From assembly GCA_015499995.1 (NCBI GenBank), contig JADNRV010000021.1, forward strand, positions 124,001-188,000: a stretch of DNA of 64,000 nucleotides, given 5' to 3'. Source of the DNA: Flammula alnicola. Taxonomy: Eukaryota; Basidiomycota; Agaricomycetes; Agaricales; Strophariaceae. Position 1 is the first letter of the stretch; the number at the start of each line of letters is the position of its first letter. Shown piece by piece: positions 1 to 11,917 of the stretch. A program made the position numbers and the translations under genes. Below the pieces are notes generated by a model. That model made no database searches and was not told where the DNA came from. It saw nothing but the letters and a program-made list of their open reading frames with translations.

Positions 1-87
1 GTTGGAGATAGACTTTGGACATTCTGGACTCCTTGGAAATGATGAAATCGGGTGCAGAGCAGTGATAGGTGGCATGCGTCGGCTAAT

Positions 88-924
88 TCAAGAAGTCCTC
101 GAGGGAGACGATGTGCGCTTGGAGTGACTAGCCTCCACAATGGGGCGACGAGGTGATTTCGAACGAGAGCTTCGTCGTCTGCGTGACGATCTCTCCTTGT
201 CATCCGCGTCTTCTCTCGACCGTTTCTTCCGCCGATGTTTCTCCAAATCATTATCCTCCGCCTCTTTTTGAGCAAGTGTGGCACCTTCATCATCCGGGGG
301 CGACTGTGAATCCAAGGCTGGTGCAGACTTTTCTTTTTCCTTTGAGCGCTTCCACATCAGCTTCTTGACGCATTTCCCGCATAGAACGACCTTCACGAGA
401 GCAGACTTGCTCTCTCCATGCTCCAAGTAGGTGAATGGCAACTCCAAAGTTGTCAATGGCACCTTAGTATCCTCTTCATCTCGAAAGCGTGGCCGGAAAT
501 GGTGTTCGCAGCGAGTGTTTCCACATGTAGTCTCTCCCGCTCCAGAGAGTACCTCTTCTTCGGTACGCCAGCGAAGCGCAAACTGATAGGAGGACTGTTA
601 GTTCTGGAAAGACGGATTAATGAGAAAGAGACGCACATTTCCCGACTTATAGTGCTTGAGATCACAAACCGCGAACTCGCGATATAGATTAGAATAGTAC
701 TTTCCAGCCAGTTGCTCATCCCAACTCGAAGGTTTCTCGCCTTCTTCCCTCAAAAATCTATCAAAAGTGAGGTTAATAGGTTTGTTTTAGTCTTCTTCCG
801 AGCTGCGAAACACCTTGGATACACAGGCTTACTTGTGGGATGCCTTCAGAATCTCGAATTCGGTGATTCCTACAGGCCGTGGGGCGTTATTCCTGGAAGA
901 GCTGGCGTAGGGATAGAGCGCCAT
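88..924 (-). CDS. FRA10AC1-like nuclear protein (3 exons, 235 aa)
   Basis: Exons read as complement(833..924, 637..757, 88..582), joined by GT-AG introns of 75 and 54 nt with phases that fit; start ATG at 924, stop TGA at 88-90. The protein begins MALYPYASSSRNNAPRP. Family-typical blocks follow in order: a SHKFLR segment, a WDEQLAGKYY segment, FALRWRTEEEVLSGAGE (about residues 72-88), a CGNTRC cysteine pair, YLEHGESKSALVKVVLC and a second pair CGKC (about 145), suggesting a small zinc-binding core. The last 80 residues are Arg/Ser/Lys-rich, resembling nuclear or spliceosome-associated tails. Known of the family: conserved eukaryotic FRA10AC1 proteins of poorly defined nuclear, splicing-related function. 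The family assignment is confident; function beyond nuclear location is inference. Confidence 0.88.
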
Positions 925-1958
925 GGATAACCTTCGTTTCGATTGGAAAATAGAAACCTGACCCTTTCAAATAGCAAGGAATAGTTAATGCAATGAGCAG
1001 ATTGGGTGATTGGGCCCAGCAGAAGTCCTGGGTTGATCAACTGTTGATCGTCGTTTGCTCGGATTATGTAATCTATATTTAATTTCAAGTTGGCGCTGGC
1101 CCGCACATATCCTTCCAACCACTTGCCCAGCAGACAATATGCACCATATCGTCCATTCCCTCATCTGTCTCCATGCCCTTGCCTGGAGATCATGATATCT
1201 ACAATTTGAAACCCGAACAACTGCGCAATTTGACAACCCGGAGTAGAACAACACGAAGATCATCAACTTCGAATTCGGACGTTAACGCCCTACTGCCTCC
1301 TTCGGTCTCAGATGACTATGAATACCACACGATAGCACACGATGTTACTAGTACCTGTCTTCGTGTTTGTCCAGCCCACGGTTTCTCAAGAATATGTTGG
1401 TGATCACCTGTCTGTCATCAATCAGATGGCACAGATTCTTTCTCACTACAAATTTAAAACGAACCTATGACTGGCGGATTATCGGAATGTTTGTTGCCTC
1501 GTCGCAGCCCTAAATCTCATGGCCGCCCATCTTTTAGAGCTAATAGGTTCCTGATCTACGCCCATATCAACCAACAGAGGATTCTAACAATGATCGAAGG
1601 CCAATTTTTAGTGGTAATATCTTGAAGACACGGTGCACGGACGCCATCACCATAAGACGGAATAACAGTCTTGAGGCTGTCTACAGCGCAAGGTATGTCT
1701 TGCGGCACTGTGCCATCCAGAATTTCTGACGATCTCTATCTCTTCTCTCAGCCAACACTTGGACAAACGCTTTTAAAAGCTCAGCTTATTCCAGATGCCG
1801 AAGTTATCATCATCATAATGATGGAGGGCGTGCATTCTATAAAGCTCACTGATTAACATCTGAAGGTTATCTTTCACTGCGGACACTCGTCTCGCTTTTC
1901 CCTCCGTCCTATTCAATCGCTATCACCATCCAAAGCATAAGCAATATTGCACAACCAG
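925..1958. other. intergenic region, divergent promoters
   Basis: Between the start codons of the FRA10AC1-like gene (-) and the seven-TM-like gene (+). A 61-codon frame from the ATG at 1671 and a 76-codon frame near 1173 have no recognisable domain and no splice partner, so I treat the region as non-coding. A pyrimidine-rich stretch at about 1880-1935 lies just before the next start codon and may be its core promoter. Confidence 0.5.
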
Positions 1959-3384
1959 ATGATGAGCAAGATTCGCTTCCTCGTGGAGAAGAGGGAATCA
2001 ACACCCACGGAGAGTCTGCATTCAGCGGAGGCCCCGAACGTTGGCGCCATTATCGCATTCGACGTCCTTTATTTCGCAGGCCTAATTTCACTTGCAGTTA
2101 TCCTGCTAACAGCTTGCTTTTCTGCACGGGTTCGGCGGCAATCGACGTGGTACATGGTTATTGGTTCATGGTTCTTGAACAGTCTCGCAAGCTTGATCCT
2201 AGTTGGTCAACAAACAGGTCCGTTCCCGCGCTTCGCTACATGTCTGGCTCAGGCAGTACTGATAGACTCGACACCTGTTCTGTGAGTTATGGTTTTATGA
2301 CTCTGTTTTCATGACTGTTATGCGGTATTGATACAAAATTAATGGTTGTATAGCTGTGCATTTTACGCTGGCGCATTTGCTCTGGAGGTTAGGTGTTTAC
2401 TCTTTGGCGCCTTGAGTCAATCCTTAATATTCCCTAGGTTTACCTATCCGCTCTGCTCGCTCTCAAGACGAATTCAACTATTTCTCGAGCATATCTGATA
2501 CTGGTAAGCCCATATTCATTGATACATGTAAAATTTCTAGTGACCAGCGAATTATTCAAGATCCATGCTGTACCGTGGGCTGCATTTATCGGCGTTCTCA
2601 GTATTACCACAAACGTGGGTCTACTTTCCTCTACTACTGTAGGGAGAGCGAACAAACTGACTTTGCCAAATTCAGTACGGATTACAAAATCCTACAATCA
2701 TCGACAAATATCCTGCAGGGTTTTTCTGTTGGAATGCCGTGCCTAATGACTGGAGGTCCGTGCTCTTCCTGAAATACGGTCGTAGCTAACTTCATTTTTC
2801 TGGTAGAAAATACTTAATTGGCGGCGCTGTTGTCATTGGGATATTGACCAGTATCATCCTAGAAGGTATTCAGTTATTCATGAGCTCGTGCTATATTAAT
2901 ACTCCAGCTTAATTTTCATCAGCGCTTATTCTGCTCACACTTCGACACACATGGAAACACCTTGGAAATTTGTCTACCATAAACCGTGATAAACCGTACA
3001 TCTCGCCAGATTCCATAGCTCGCATGATTATATTTAGTATCGGCATAGTAGTTGCATTAGCGTGCGTATCCTTCATATATCTCTATTTCTTGGTTAATAA
3101 TCTTCGTTGAATCGTCAGGTTGACTTTTTTGCAATACTTGACACTCCCCACTATCAATGAGGACACGGCACTAGGTCTTGTTCAGGCTACACGTAAGTGG
3201 ACATATCTACGACTTGAATCTGGCTCGCACAAGCTTACAGTCATCCTGCAATAACACAGTTCCCTGTTTTGCGGCATTGGTCTTTGGATCCCAAAAGGCG
3301 AGTTCGTTGTCTGATTTACGGACGTACGAGATGAATTTATCCAGTGATCCCCTCGTAGGACATCCTGCAGGTCTGGCTACCTAG
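1959..3384 (+). CDS. multi-exon seven-TM-like integral membrane protein
   Basis: Start ATG-ATG at 1959. Clear exons: 1959..2281, 2354..2387, 2438..2503, 2561..2614, all with GT-AG borders and compatible phases. Further coding blocks at about 2744-2775 (reads FFCWNAVPND), 2809-2867, 2924-3060, 3119-3192 and 3259-3384 read as hydrophobic segments such as KYLIGGAVVIGILTSIILEG and RMIIFSIGIVVALA. The near-terminal FAALVFGSQKA motif and the loop/TM alternation match a large Agaricomycete family of predicted seven-TM, GPCR-like proteins of unknown ligand. The junction between about 2615 and 2745 could not be phased cleanly, so a missed intron or a frame lesion there is possible. It should act in a membrane; nothing in the sequence indicates its signal. 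Confidence 0.62.
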
Positions 3385-4052
3385 GAGACTTTTTTCGGCC
3401 GCCTAAAGAACGACTGTACATTAAGACAAAAACCGTAACCCTTGTGCATGCTATCAAAGGCTCGGCGCCGCTAGCCTAAAGAATTCGCACAAAATGTACG
3501 TTTGTATTTTTTGAACCTTGTATGATTGTATGGGCTTCCGTAAATAGAAATAGCTATTGACTTATGTCAAGCTGCTTCGAGTTTACCGTGAGGCAAAGCA
3601 GATAGTATACAGCCTCCTCCGGGACCGCAGGCCCTCCTGCGACTTTTACTTTGACGTTAAACAGGATTTCATCTGATCCCAATTGTTTGGATAAAGCACT
3701 TGGCTTATTCTTAGCTAAACAGTAGCACCGTACACGATATCCTTGGCAGCACCTATTTAGTATTAGTAATTGTTGGTAGAATGGCCGATACATAAGTGTC
3801 GAGAAAGTCGTGAATGACGGTTGCAGTTATCTACTTGCATCTCAGTTGAGTATGGTATTACAGTCTTCGAGAAATGGTAGATATATCGGTGTTGAGCAAG
3901 TTGCGAATGGCAGTTCGGCGATCACCACTTGCTCCGAGTCACTACTGATTGAATATGCTGACGTTTTTGTTGTTTTACTCTGACAACAAAACTGGCCAAC
4001 TCGCCAGCCACAAGCTTAAGCATCAAGCTCTTTCAAATACCCAGCATCTTCA
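3385..4052. other. intergenic region
   Basis: About 670 bp with no convincing coding frame. A 79-codon antisense frame at 3554-3793 lacks any domain. The last 40 bp before F-box gene A resemble the region before the start codons of the other F-box copies. Confidence 0.4.
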
Positions 4053-5345
4053 ATGGCGTCAGTGCCTCCAATACCCCTCGATGTCATCGAGATCATTCTG
4101 GATATTCTTGATGATGAAACAGACCACAAGTCATTAAAGGCATGCTCTCTGACATGTCAAGCCTTCCTCCGTCCTTGCAGAAAACACATCTTCAGATCCA
4201 TCGTGGTTAACCCCGACCACTATCGAACGTCAGTGGGTACAATTCGCTCGCTGGGAATTCTACTTGCAAGCGCTCCAGAGATCGGCAGTTACGTTCGAGA
4301 ACTCGACTACCGCATAACTTCGCGCGACCTGATAGACCCGAACATTCCACGGGTTCTCATGCATTTTACCCAGCTGCAATCCCTCAGCCTCTACGGCTAT
4401 ACGAACCGTGGTAGAGGTCAGTCCCAGTCACTGGACTGGATCGCTATAGCGTTGCCAATCCGAACCGCCTTCCTTCGTCTCATGCATCTTCCAACTCTCA
4501 ATCATTTGAGCTTGACGTTCATCAAGAATTTCACGGTCTACGATCTCATCCCCTGTACCAATCTCCTTCGTCTCAAGGTCAGCCGGTTCCATATCGCGGA
4601 TATCCATGATACACCTGAACCTTGGTCGATATTGCCACCACGACCTGTTCAACTTCAGAGGTTTGACATTGGCTACGAATGCAGTGGCGTCGCAAACAAG
4701 CTCGTGGAAGCGACATGCTCGGATGGACTTCGAGTCGTCAATTTCAAGAACCTGAAAGAGTTTGGGGCCTCATGTGAAAACCTCTTCGATATAGCTTCAA
4801 TGAAACTTCCACTAAAAATGGCTGAGGGACTTACAGCCATCTCTCTTACGAGTATGTTTTTTCTTTTGCTTCTGTTGAAAGACTGGCCTGACCTGATTTC
4901 CCTTGTCCCCTTAGCCTCAAAGCAAATGCCCTTCTGCGGGTTTGCCGAGATGGTTGCTCCATTCAGGAAAACGCTGACGAAGGCAAACCTGTATGTCATG
5001 ATTGAGGGCGTATATGACGATCCCCTCGCTGGCATCTGCGAGGAGCTCGAGAACATGGCAGGAAGGAAATTCAACGTCCTTGAACATCTCGAAATACACG
5101 TCACAGTTGCTTTAGACAGAAATTGCGAAACTGGGGATGAATGGGGAAGATTAGACCAAGTACTCACTAAATCAGGATGGCCTGCACTCCAGGATGTTTC
5201 TCTTCAAATCACAATCTACAGCGACAGTAGAAACGATGATACACTGCTGCGGACACTCAAAAACTTACCCCAAATGCAATTGACCGGTCTGTCTTCGAGC
5301 ACAACCACAATTTTTCACTTTGACGTTGAGGAAATATACCTGTAA
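4053..5345 (+). CDS. F-box protein A (intact, 2 exons, 409 aa)
   Basis: CDS join(4053..4851, 4915..5345). The N-terminus MASVPPIPLDVIEIILDILD with KACSLTCQAFL and KHIFRSI is an F-box as found in the expanded Agaricomycete F-box family, presumed to bind Skp1 in SCF ubiquitin ligases; the rest is Leu-rich with LRR-like blocks such as LPTLNHLSL and QLQSLSLYGY. The 63-nt intron 4852..4914 (GTATGT...CCCCTTAG) is divisible by three and stop-free, so an unspliced reading of 430 aa also stays open. In F-box gene C the matching intron is 64 nt and must be removed to keep frame, which supports it being a real intron. The substrate is unknown. It belongs to a local family of five copies and shares its 3' flank with the others. 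Confidence 0.85.
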   Translation: MASVPPIPLDVIEIILDILDDETDHKSLKACSLTCQAFLRPCRKHIFRSIVVNPDHYRTSVGTIRSLGILLASAPEIGSYVRELDYRITSRDLIDPNIPRVLMHFTQLQSLSLYGYTNRGRGQSQSLDWIAIALPIRTAFLRLMHLPTLNHLSLTFIKNFTVYDLIPCTNLLRLKVSRFHIADIHDTPEPWSILPPRPVQLQRFDIGYECSGVANKLVEATCSDGLRVVNFKNLKEFGASCENLFDIASMKLPLKMAEGLTAISLTSMFFLLLLLKDWPDLISLVPLASKQMPFCGFAEMVAPFRKTLTKANLYVMIEGVYDDPLAGICEELENMAGRKFNVLEHLEIHVTVALDRNCETGDEWGRLDQVLTKSGWPALQDVSLQITIYSDSRNDDTLLRTLKNLPQMQLTGLSSSTTTIFHFDVEEIYL

Positions 5346-6532
5346 CAGTAACTCTTTTGTTGACATCTTTTCTTCGAGAATCTTCGAAGTGAACTGGTGA
5401 CAAGTGCTGCAACCATTAGGTTGTGGGGTCAGAACTCGCCTCGACCTTCCATTAGGTAGCATCCATTCTTCCGTGTGTACAAATAAAACGCGCCTCTCGT
5501 ATCAAGTAAATGCGTCGTCGTCGGTCTAGTATTTTTTATGCACGCCACCGGCAAGACAACGATGAGGGCACCGCCATGTGTTCTTTTAAACATTTGAAAG
5601 AAAACACACTTCAGGTATTCTGCATATGCCAATAATCTCAAAATCCGACGCAACTCGATGGCTCTGAGCTCATGAGCAGAACTACCGCTGGTCCAGCCTC
5701 CAGGCGCCGAGCCAACGTTCGATAAGCCGTCTGGAGCCAACTTGTACCTTAGGCTGCAAGTGTCGGCAACATTACCCGCAAGCAGCTCGAAAACGCTCGA
5801 AAATTTTACACCTCAATCGATTGCATCGGAAAGGCTCGATTCTACTGAATTCCACACGATTTCGCTCGAGGCGTTTTTCACTGGGCAGTGGATCATCATG
5901 CATCATGAGGCGTACTTACGTACAACGGTTCGGGGGCATATGGACGCAGAAAAAAGGAATCCAATGGCTCAGCGCTAAGAAGAGGGAGGCATGGATCCGA
6001 GTGTCAGCAGGGCAAGGCGTCCGCGTCAGGAGTCAGAAATTAACATGAATGCTGAGCACAACTCGCGGAACCTAACCAGAGAGGGCTCGCCAATAGACAC
6101 GATCACGACGAGCTGGGGGAAAAGAGGGGGAAAGCGGAGAGCAAAACGCCCCAGATGCAACATCCACTTCAAACCTAAACCCAACCTAAACCCAACCCAT
6201 CCCCAAAACAACCCAACCCGCCGCCCCTCATTAATCATTGATCGTTGCTCACCGGTATGCACGCCCGCACTTGCACCCACCAGTAAAGGACGCAGTAGTG
6301 CAGACGACGGGGAAAATGTGACGCGTCGAACGTGGTTTGCGCCTTATTGGAGCACCGCTCACAGATTAGAGCCCACTCAGCATCGAGGAGGAGATCATGC
6401 CGATGACAGACCGTCGTGGATCTGTGCGCCATGCAGAGGTAGAAATGAGATCTTGATACTTTGTCGTGGGAACCTGTCACTGCGGCGAGTTTATGTACCT
6501 AACGAAGATCTTCCAAATACTCAGCGATTTCT
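5346..6532. repeat. F-box 3' flank repeat and relic duplicated flank
   Basis: No gene seen. 5490-5760 is homologous to 29480-29640, and inverted to 59565-59820 and 63340-63500, so this flank travels with the F-box genes. 5990-6240 resembles parts of the duplicated tracts near 30690-31040 and 34200-34600. 6240-6532 is the upstream region of F-box gene B and is homologous for about 300 bp to the upstream region of F-box gene D (inverted, 62105-62410), including a stretch with ACGCGTCGAAC. A 208-codon frame across 5991-6617 is proline/asparagine-rich noise over these repeats. Confidence 0.6.
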
Positions 6533-6828
6533 ATGGCGTCGGTGCCTTCAATACCTCTCGATGTCATTTACTTCATTCTCCATATTCTTGCCGACGAGGA
6601 AGATCACAAGTCATTGAAGGCGTGCTCTCTGGCATCTCATGCTTTCCTCCATCCTTGCAGAAAACACATCTTCAGGTCCATCGCGATCAACTTCAACCCC
6701 TCCCGAATCCGCCCACATTCGACGATGCATATGCTGGGAGATCTACTTGCAGGTGCACCAGAGATCGCCAGTTATGTTCGAGAACTCCACTTTAGCCGCA
6801 TACTTTCGGAGGATATGGCAGACCCAAA
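6533..6828 (+). pseudogene. F-box gene B, 5' half, interrupted by the KDZ element
   Basis: ATG at 6533; encodes residues 1-98 of an F-box protein (MASVPSIPLDVIYFILHILA...SEDMADP plus part of an Asn codon), closest to F-box gene D. Homology stops exactly at 6828, after GACCCAAA. The frame then runs 15 codons into transposon sequence and ends at TAG 6872-6874. The missing 3' half begins at 28344 with the rest of the Asn codon and continues VPQVLMYF, as in gene D. The pair is therefore one gene cut by an insertion; it would make at most a 113-residue truncated protein holding the F-box alone. Confidence 0.93.
6821..6828. repeat. left target-site duplication of the KDZ element
   Basis: GACCCAAA, repeated at 28336..28343. 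The empty site in F-box gene D reads GACCCAAACG without interruption, confirming that one copy is the duplicate. One further C after the 8-mer is shared at both junctions because the element itself begins with C, so a 9-bp reading cannot be excluded. Confidence 0.88.
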
Positions 6829-7163
6829 CACCTATGGCATCAGTTTAATCTCGGATTTTGGACCTATTAGGTAGGGTTCTTTTGCAGACAGTAACCCACC
6901 TACTAGGTCCAGACTTCTCAGATGATGCGTCATTAGTCTATTTTTAGCATGTCAAGCTCTACCGCTGCTCTACCGACAATCCAGTCGGGATATCTTGGGG
7001 ATACCGCTCGTCGGATGATTCTCTTGCCCACGGTACAATCTCTTTGTTTGTACCATCGTACAAATTTATCTGGTTGGCCAATGATGACAACTTAGCTTAC
7101 TAAGTTACTTCAGCGTGTCTCTCACCCCGAATCCATTCCTTATATTTCTGCGTTCACGGCATC
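6829..7163. repeat. left terminal and sub-terminal region of the KDZ element
   Basis: No gene. Holds the terminal inverted repeat (6829-6846) and two copies of a CCTAYTAGGT-type palindromic core (about 6861-6872 and 6895-6906), the second within AACCCACCTACTAGGT, which pairs with AACCCACCTAATAGGT read inward from the right end. These are candidate transposase-binding sites. The region also serves as the 5' flank of the transposase gene starting at 7164. Confidence 0.7.
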
Positions 7164-10100
7164 ATGGTGGTCGCTCCAAGTCAGGAGAGGGGCAAGCAAT
7201 TGGCGGCGAGATCTGGTATAGGAATGAATTTCAAGAGTCCTAAGAAGAAAAGGAGCGCGAAAAACAAGACAAGCTCGACAACATGGAGTGTAGCCGATCC
7301 AATAGGCGCGCAACATCGTCTGCAAGTTGAGATGAAGAAGCTGCTAAACAAATCCAAATCGAAGATGCTGTTGGATGATCCAATGGAGGATGTGGAGATT
7401 ATTGATGATGGGCAGAGCGGGGATGAGGAAGGGCCCATGTCTTGCGGGGCGGATGGAGAGTGGGTGGACGTGGAAACCGAAGCTGAAAACATATCTAGCA
7501 AGGGTGAAGACCACCGACAAAGGACCGAAGACCAAGAACCAAGGACCAAGGGTCCTGGCAGGAGAATAACGCCTGCCCAGAATGACGTCAACCTCTACGC
7601 TAAATGGAAGACGCTCTTGCCAACGCTTGTCGAGGATATCCTAGCCTACACATCGGCTTCGGTGGGATTACCAGTGCAGGTTGCGGATTCTTCGATAGAC
7701 TGCAGTTGCGGTAATCAAACAACATGCGCAACGAAGTCAACCCAGGTTCTTTGCCTCTACTTTGATCGTATGTCTTTCTTTGGCAAGTGCGAAGGGAGAC
7801 TAAAATTTCAGGAGCAGACTTCAAGACAGTGTCCGTGACAGGTTGTGCATGCCGAAGCTTCGCCCAAGTCCTTGTGCGACATGGCCTCTTCCCTACCTCC
7901 CCTTCACAAACTCGAATGGCCATTTCGATTGACGTCCTGGACTTCTACACTGCATTGTTCGAACGCTCATGTGATGCGGTGAATGCCATGGCCGCCGCTT
8001 TAAATTCATTTTACACTCGGCGCGGCTTCTACCTACTTGATCCTAAGGTCTGTTTCTACATTCTAAAGCATATGACGATGTTGATCTCAGATGATTCAGG
8101 GTGAGAAATATAAGGAGCCGTTTCGAAAAGGGCTAGGTTATGCATCCCAATGGCTCGATGGTCTAAGGGCTATCATTTCCAGACGTATGGACAATGCTTT
8201 GCATTCAGCGGACCGGCTTGCCCAGGCCCAGGAAATGGAGAATAACTTACCGGATGTTCAAGATATCGATATTCTACCACCAAGGTCCCCGGTTCCAGCA
8301 CTTCCAGATAAGAAGCCACCATTCATCGAATGTAACAGAATATTACAGCAGCTTTGCCCAGCATGCTTTGGTTCTGCTAACGTTGGGAGATCGCTACTGG
8401 AGTAAGCATCAACCTAATTACCTCTCATCCCAGAATCTAAATTTTTCTTTGGGTAGCGGAGGAGATTTCCAGATCTGCACAGATGGAAATTTCCACCACC
8501 GCCATCTTGTTTCCGGAGGTTCTGGCATCCCCTTTCACAAGCCAAAACACTTCATCCCAAAGGAATTTGTGGACGAAGTCGGGCAGAAAATCGAGGAGGC
8601 AAGAAAGCGTCCCAAGAAAGCTTACAAGCCTAAAGTCCCAGATGAAGCGATTGACGAATGCGAGAATTCCTACGATGCCGCCAATGGTGATAAGAAGAAA
8701 TCAACATCGGGGAACGAGCGATACGATGAACAAGGCCACATGTCTTTAATCTGCCGACACGACATTCCTCTTTTCTTTGCCAGTATCGACACCCCAGGCG
8801 AACAACAAAAGTTTGTCATCGCCCTCATCCTATGGTTTTTCCAGTTTGTACCGCCCAATGCAACAGCGACCATCCTTTATGATATTGGCTGTGTTGTTGA
8901 CCGGAGCGTCCGATTGGTAAGGATCATTCAATATTTACGTCTTCCAATAACCAATCAATCATGTAGTTCGACATTTTACCCTCTTCCATAATTTCACGGA
9001 TTCAATTTGTCACCACTGCAATGCATGCCTATGGTCATCAATGGGCTTGCCAACTTCTTTATAACCCACGACTATGCCGAGGACTGGGCCTGACGGATGG
9101 GGAGGGGGTTGAACGAACATGGTCTCGCCTCATCAGACTTATTCTCATTGTACGGGCATCATCGGTATGTTCATTCAAGTTGGTTCAGTCAACATGTTTT
9201 TAAGCTTACTTCAACTCTGTTCGCAAGTGTGCCCGCAGAATCTGGCTCACCGATCGCCAGTTATCTGCCATTGGCCTCGAATTGCGGGACGATCTCGGCG
9301 ATTGGATCAACCGCCGCCTCCGTAGCATTCTGGCTCACGAGAAAAAGGCGGACAAAGTTCTTTCTGATGCTGGGATACCGATTACGGAGCTCAGCAAGCA
9401 GTGGGAAATGCAGAAGAAGGCCCAATTGTCAATAAGGTCTCGTAAGTGCTCTTTGATAGTCTTCATCCTGTGGTCCGTGTTTCTCACTTCAAGCCAGATA
9501 ACGCCAGTCGACTTAAAAAAGAACTTGATTCAATCCTCAGCTTACAGGGGGAATTAGACGGCGTAGATAAAGCAATCCAGGCTGCCAAACAAGCGCTCAA
9601 GGTCTCGAAATCACCAAAAACCAGTTTACAGATGCTAGAAACCCTTCAAGACACACAGCGACGCCTTACTGAAGAGGTTGAACGTCTGTACGTCTCTCTG
9701 AACATACCGGAGTCCTACCCAGACTTGAAGGGGGCGAGTCTTGAATTTGTTCGGACACTAATAATCGCCCGCGACCTCAAAGTTAATATCAGAAAGTGGG
9801 CAATTGGAAGTTTTTTTGAGTGGGATCGGCTGGATCAGGCTGTTGGTGGACGAAATCAGGCACTTGGTAAGTCCTCACGTTCTTTATTTCCACATTACAT
9901 GAGCTAATAATCGACGATTAGGCACAAAATTGCACCAGCATACGCGCAAGGCGATAGCGAAGAGAAAACCTGCATTAATGAGTGCGATCAGGAAATACAA
10001 CACATACTGTGCGACATTGGAGCGCCTATATGATCCTGCGTCAAAGTTACCACTTCCCCTTCCTCTGCCCACGAAATTGGCAGATCTCCGAGATAATTCT

Positions 10101-11688
10101 ACTCTGATGGAGGATGTGTGGACCACTCCTTCCCAAGAAACACCCCCGGCATGGCTTGAGGACTCGAATGTGCGATCAGGGATACGTGCGATGCTGAAGA
10201 AGGATCGGTGCCTTGAAGAAAGGCGGCGGCTGGGGATTGAGGCGGACAATCTCTGTCGCTGGTTTGGTAGGGAGCTCCTAGCTGTTGAGCTCGCACTGCG
10301 CCAGCCTTGCAGTATGTTGACCTTGCCTTCTTTCTACTCATATCTAAAGTCCTCTTCTCACAGACGCATCGCTGTCCGTTCATCTTACTCGACATCGCGA
10401 CCATCTCCTGCATCTTAAAACGCGCTGGGTCAATCCGATGGCCTCTGCTTGTCGGTTTGAGAACCACGTCACCAATTCCCCCAAGATTGCCATGAGACTA
10501 GCAGGGGGATCAGTACCAATCGAGGTAAAATGGCAATATACGATGACTAGCCTGACCGAATTTGATCAGGCCCTGATCCAAGACGACGAAAATGACACTG
10601 AAATTGACCATAACTCGTTAAGTCATTCGTCATCACCTCCAGAAAATTCCGCAGATTGCAACACCACGATTGAATCTCTTTTGATATCCGATGCTCTAGT
10701 AGAGTCCGAGGAGGATGAAAGTGATAACTGTTTACCGGAGGATACTTGTATCACCCAGAATTCAAATATGATCGTCATGTCTTTGGAAAGACCGGTGAGA
10801 TTCTAGACATTCTTTCTCGAAAATAACTAACATATTTTCATTCAAAGGACCTTCCAAAAGATGAATTGCTCTGCGCAGACATGATGAGCTATGTGCTGCC
10901 TGGAGCATCTGGACCTCTGCACTTACCCCGGAAGCGAGAGTCCTTATTTTTTGGAGCGGATGATCTGCGTAGGATCTCCCAGAAAAAATCCATGCTCAAC
11001 GACACTTGCCTCAATGGAAGCGCCCAGCTTTTGAAATACGTGTTTGACAGAGACTTTAGATTTTCAAGTAGCAGTCTGCGCTGTGCGCTATTCTCTACGC
11101 ACGATCTAGTTCGCGCCCGCTACAAGGCACAGGACCAGGATATCTGGAGGACGATGTCCCCGTCACGATATTGGGAGAAGGATGTCTGGATACTTCCCAT
11201 ACATCGACCACGGCATATCCACTGGGTGCTCTGCATCGCATATCCGAAGTCTGGTCGGGTATTCCTATATGACAGTCTCGCCGGTGAACGGTACTGGAGT
11301 GATGATCTTAAGGTTAGTGTGGTGTGGATTCATTTTATTGCGAAAGATTAAAAATTCTTTGCCACAGGATATCTCAGATCTTTTTACGCGCCTGATCAAA
11401 CTCGCAAATAGGTTTGGTCATAGACTCGATATTCCATTGGAAGGTTGGGTTGCTCAGCCAGTACTAGTACGTCATAATCCAATGCTAGTATTCATATCCT
11501 CACCACATATATTAAACCAGAACAAGGCCATCCAATCAAACAACCATGATTGCGGCCTGTGGGTGCTGGCCTGGATTGCATCCACACTGCGTGGTTATGG
11601 ATCTTGCGGTGATTTGCTCACCGAAGATAAGATGCCTCAGTGGAGAGGATTCTTGGTTGCCCTGATAGCAGCTCTTCCTCTAGCGTGA
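7164..11688 (+). CDS. KDZ-family transposase fused to a Ulp1-type (C48) cysteine protease
   Basis: Multi-exon gene; start ATG 7164, stop TGA about 11686-11688. Order: a basic N-terminus with KSPKKKRSAK; a Cys-rich region with CSCGNQTTC and TGCACRSF (CxC-type, usual beside KDZ); CPACFG near 8357; TDGNFHHRHL near 8478 (first Asp); LYDIGCVVDRS near 8876 (second Asp); TDGEGVERTWS near 9093 (Glu), giving the DDE set of an RNase H-fold KDZ transposase. A helical stretch follows (ELDGVDKAIQAAK), then the conserved KYNTYCATLERLYDP and EADNLCRWFGREL segments. From about 10990 a Ulp1-like fold: NDTCLNGSAQ, HWVLCIAYP (His), FLYDSL (Asp), NNHDCGLWVLAW (Cys, about 11547). At least nine short introns. Role: cut-and-paste transposition; the protease may act on SUMO or on the protein itself (inference). 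Confidence 0.87.
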
Positions 11689-11917
11689 GGCGGGTTGCGT
11701 GTTCAACTACTTGTTAGTAAGTTGTTACGTACCAGAAACATTTCGAAGTCAAATGTCTTCCATTACTTTTATATATACAATATCCGTTCCCTTCTTCCGC
11801 TCCTCATTTATGACCGCGTGTGTTTCTTTAATCCCGACTTGCCTCAGGCTCTCAAAAGGTTGGAAAAGAATTCGGAAATCTACAGACAACCACGCAAACC
11901 TTTCCCTTCCCATAGCC

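Noticed and set aside
1173..1403. 76-codon + frame upstream of the seven-TM-like gene
   Set aside because: Short, no domain, no partner exon; likely promoter sequence.
5991..6617. 208-codon + frame before F-box gene B
   Set aside because: Spans repeated flank sequence with Asn/Pro-rich noise and overlaps the F-box start in another frame.
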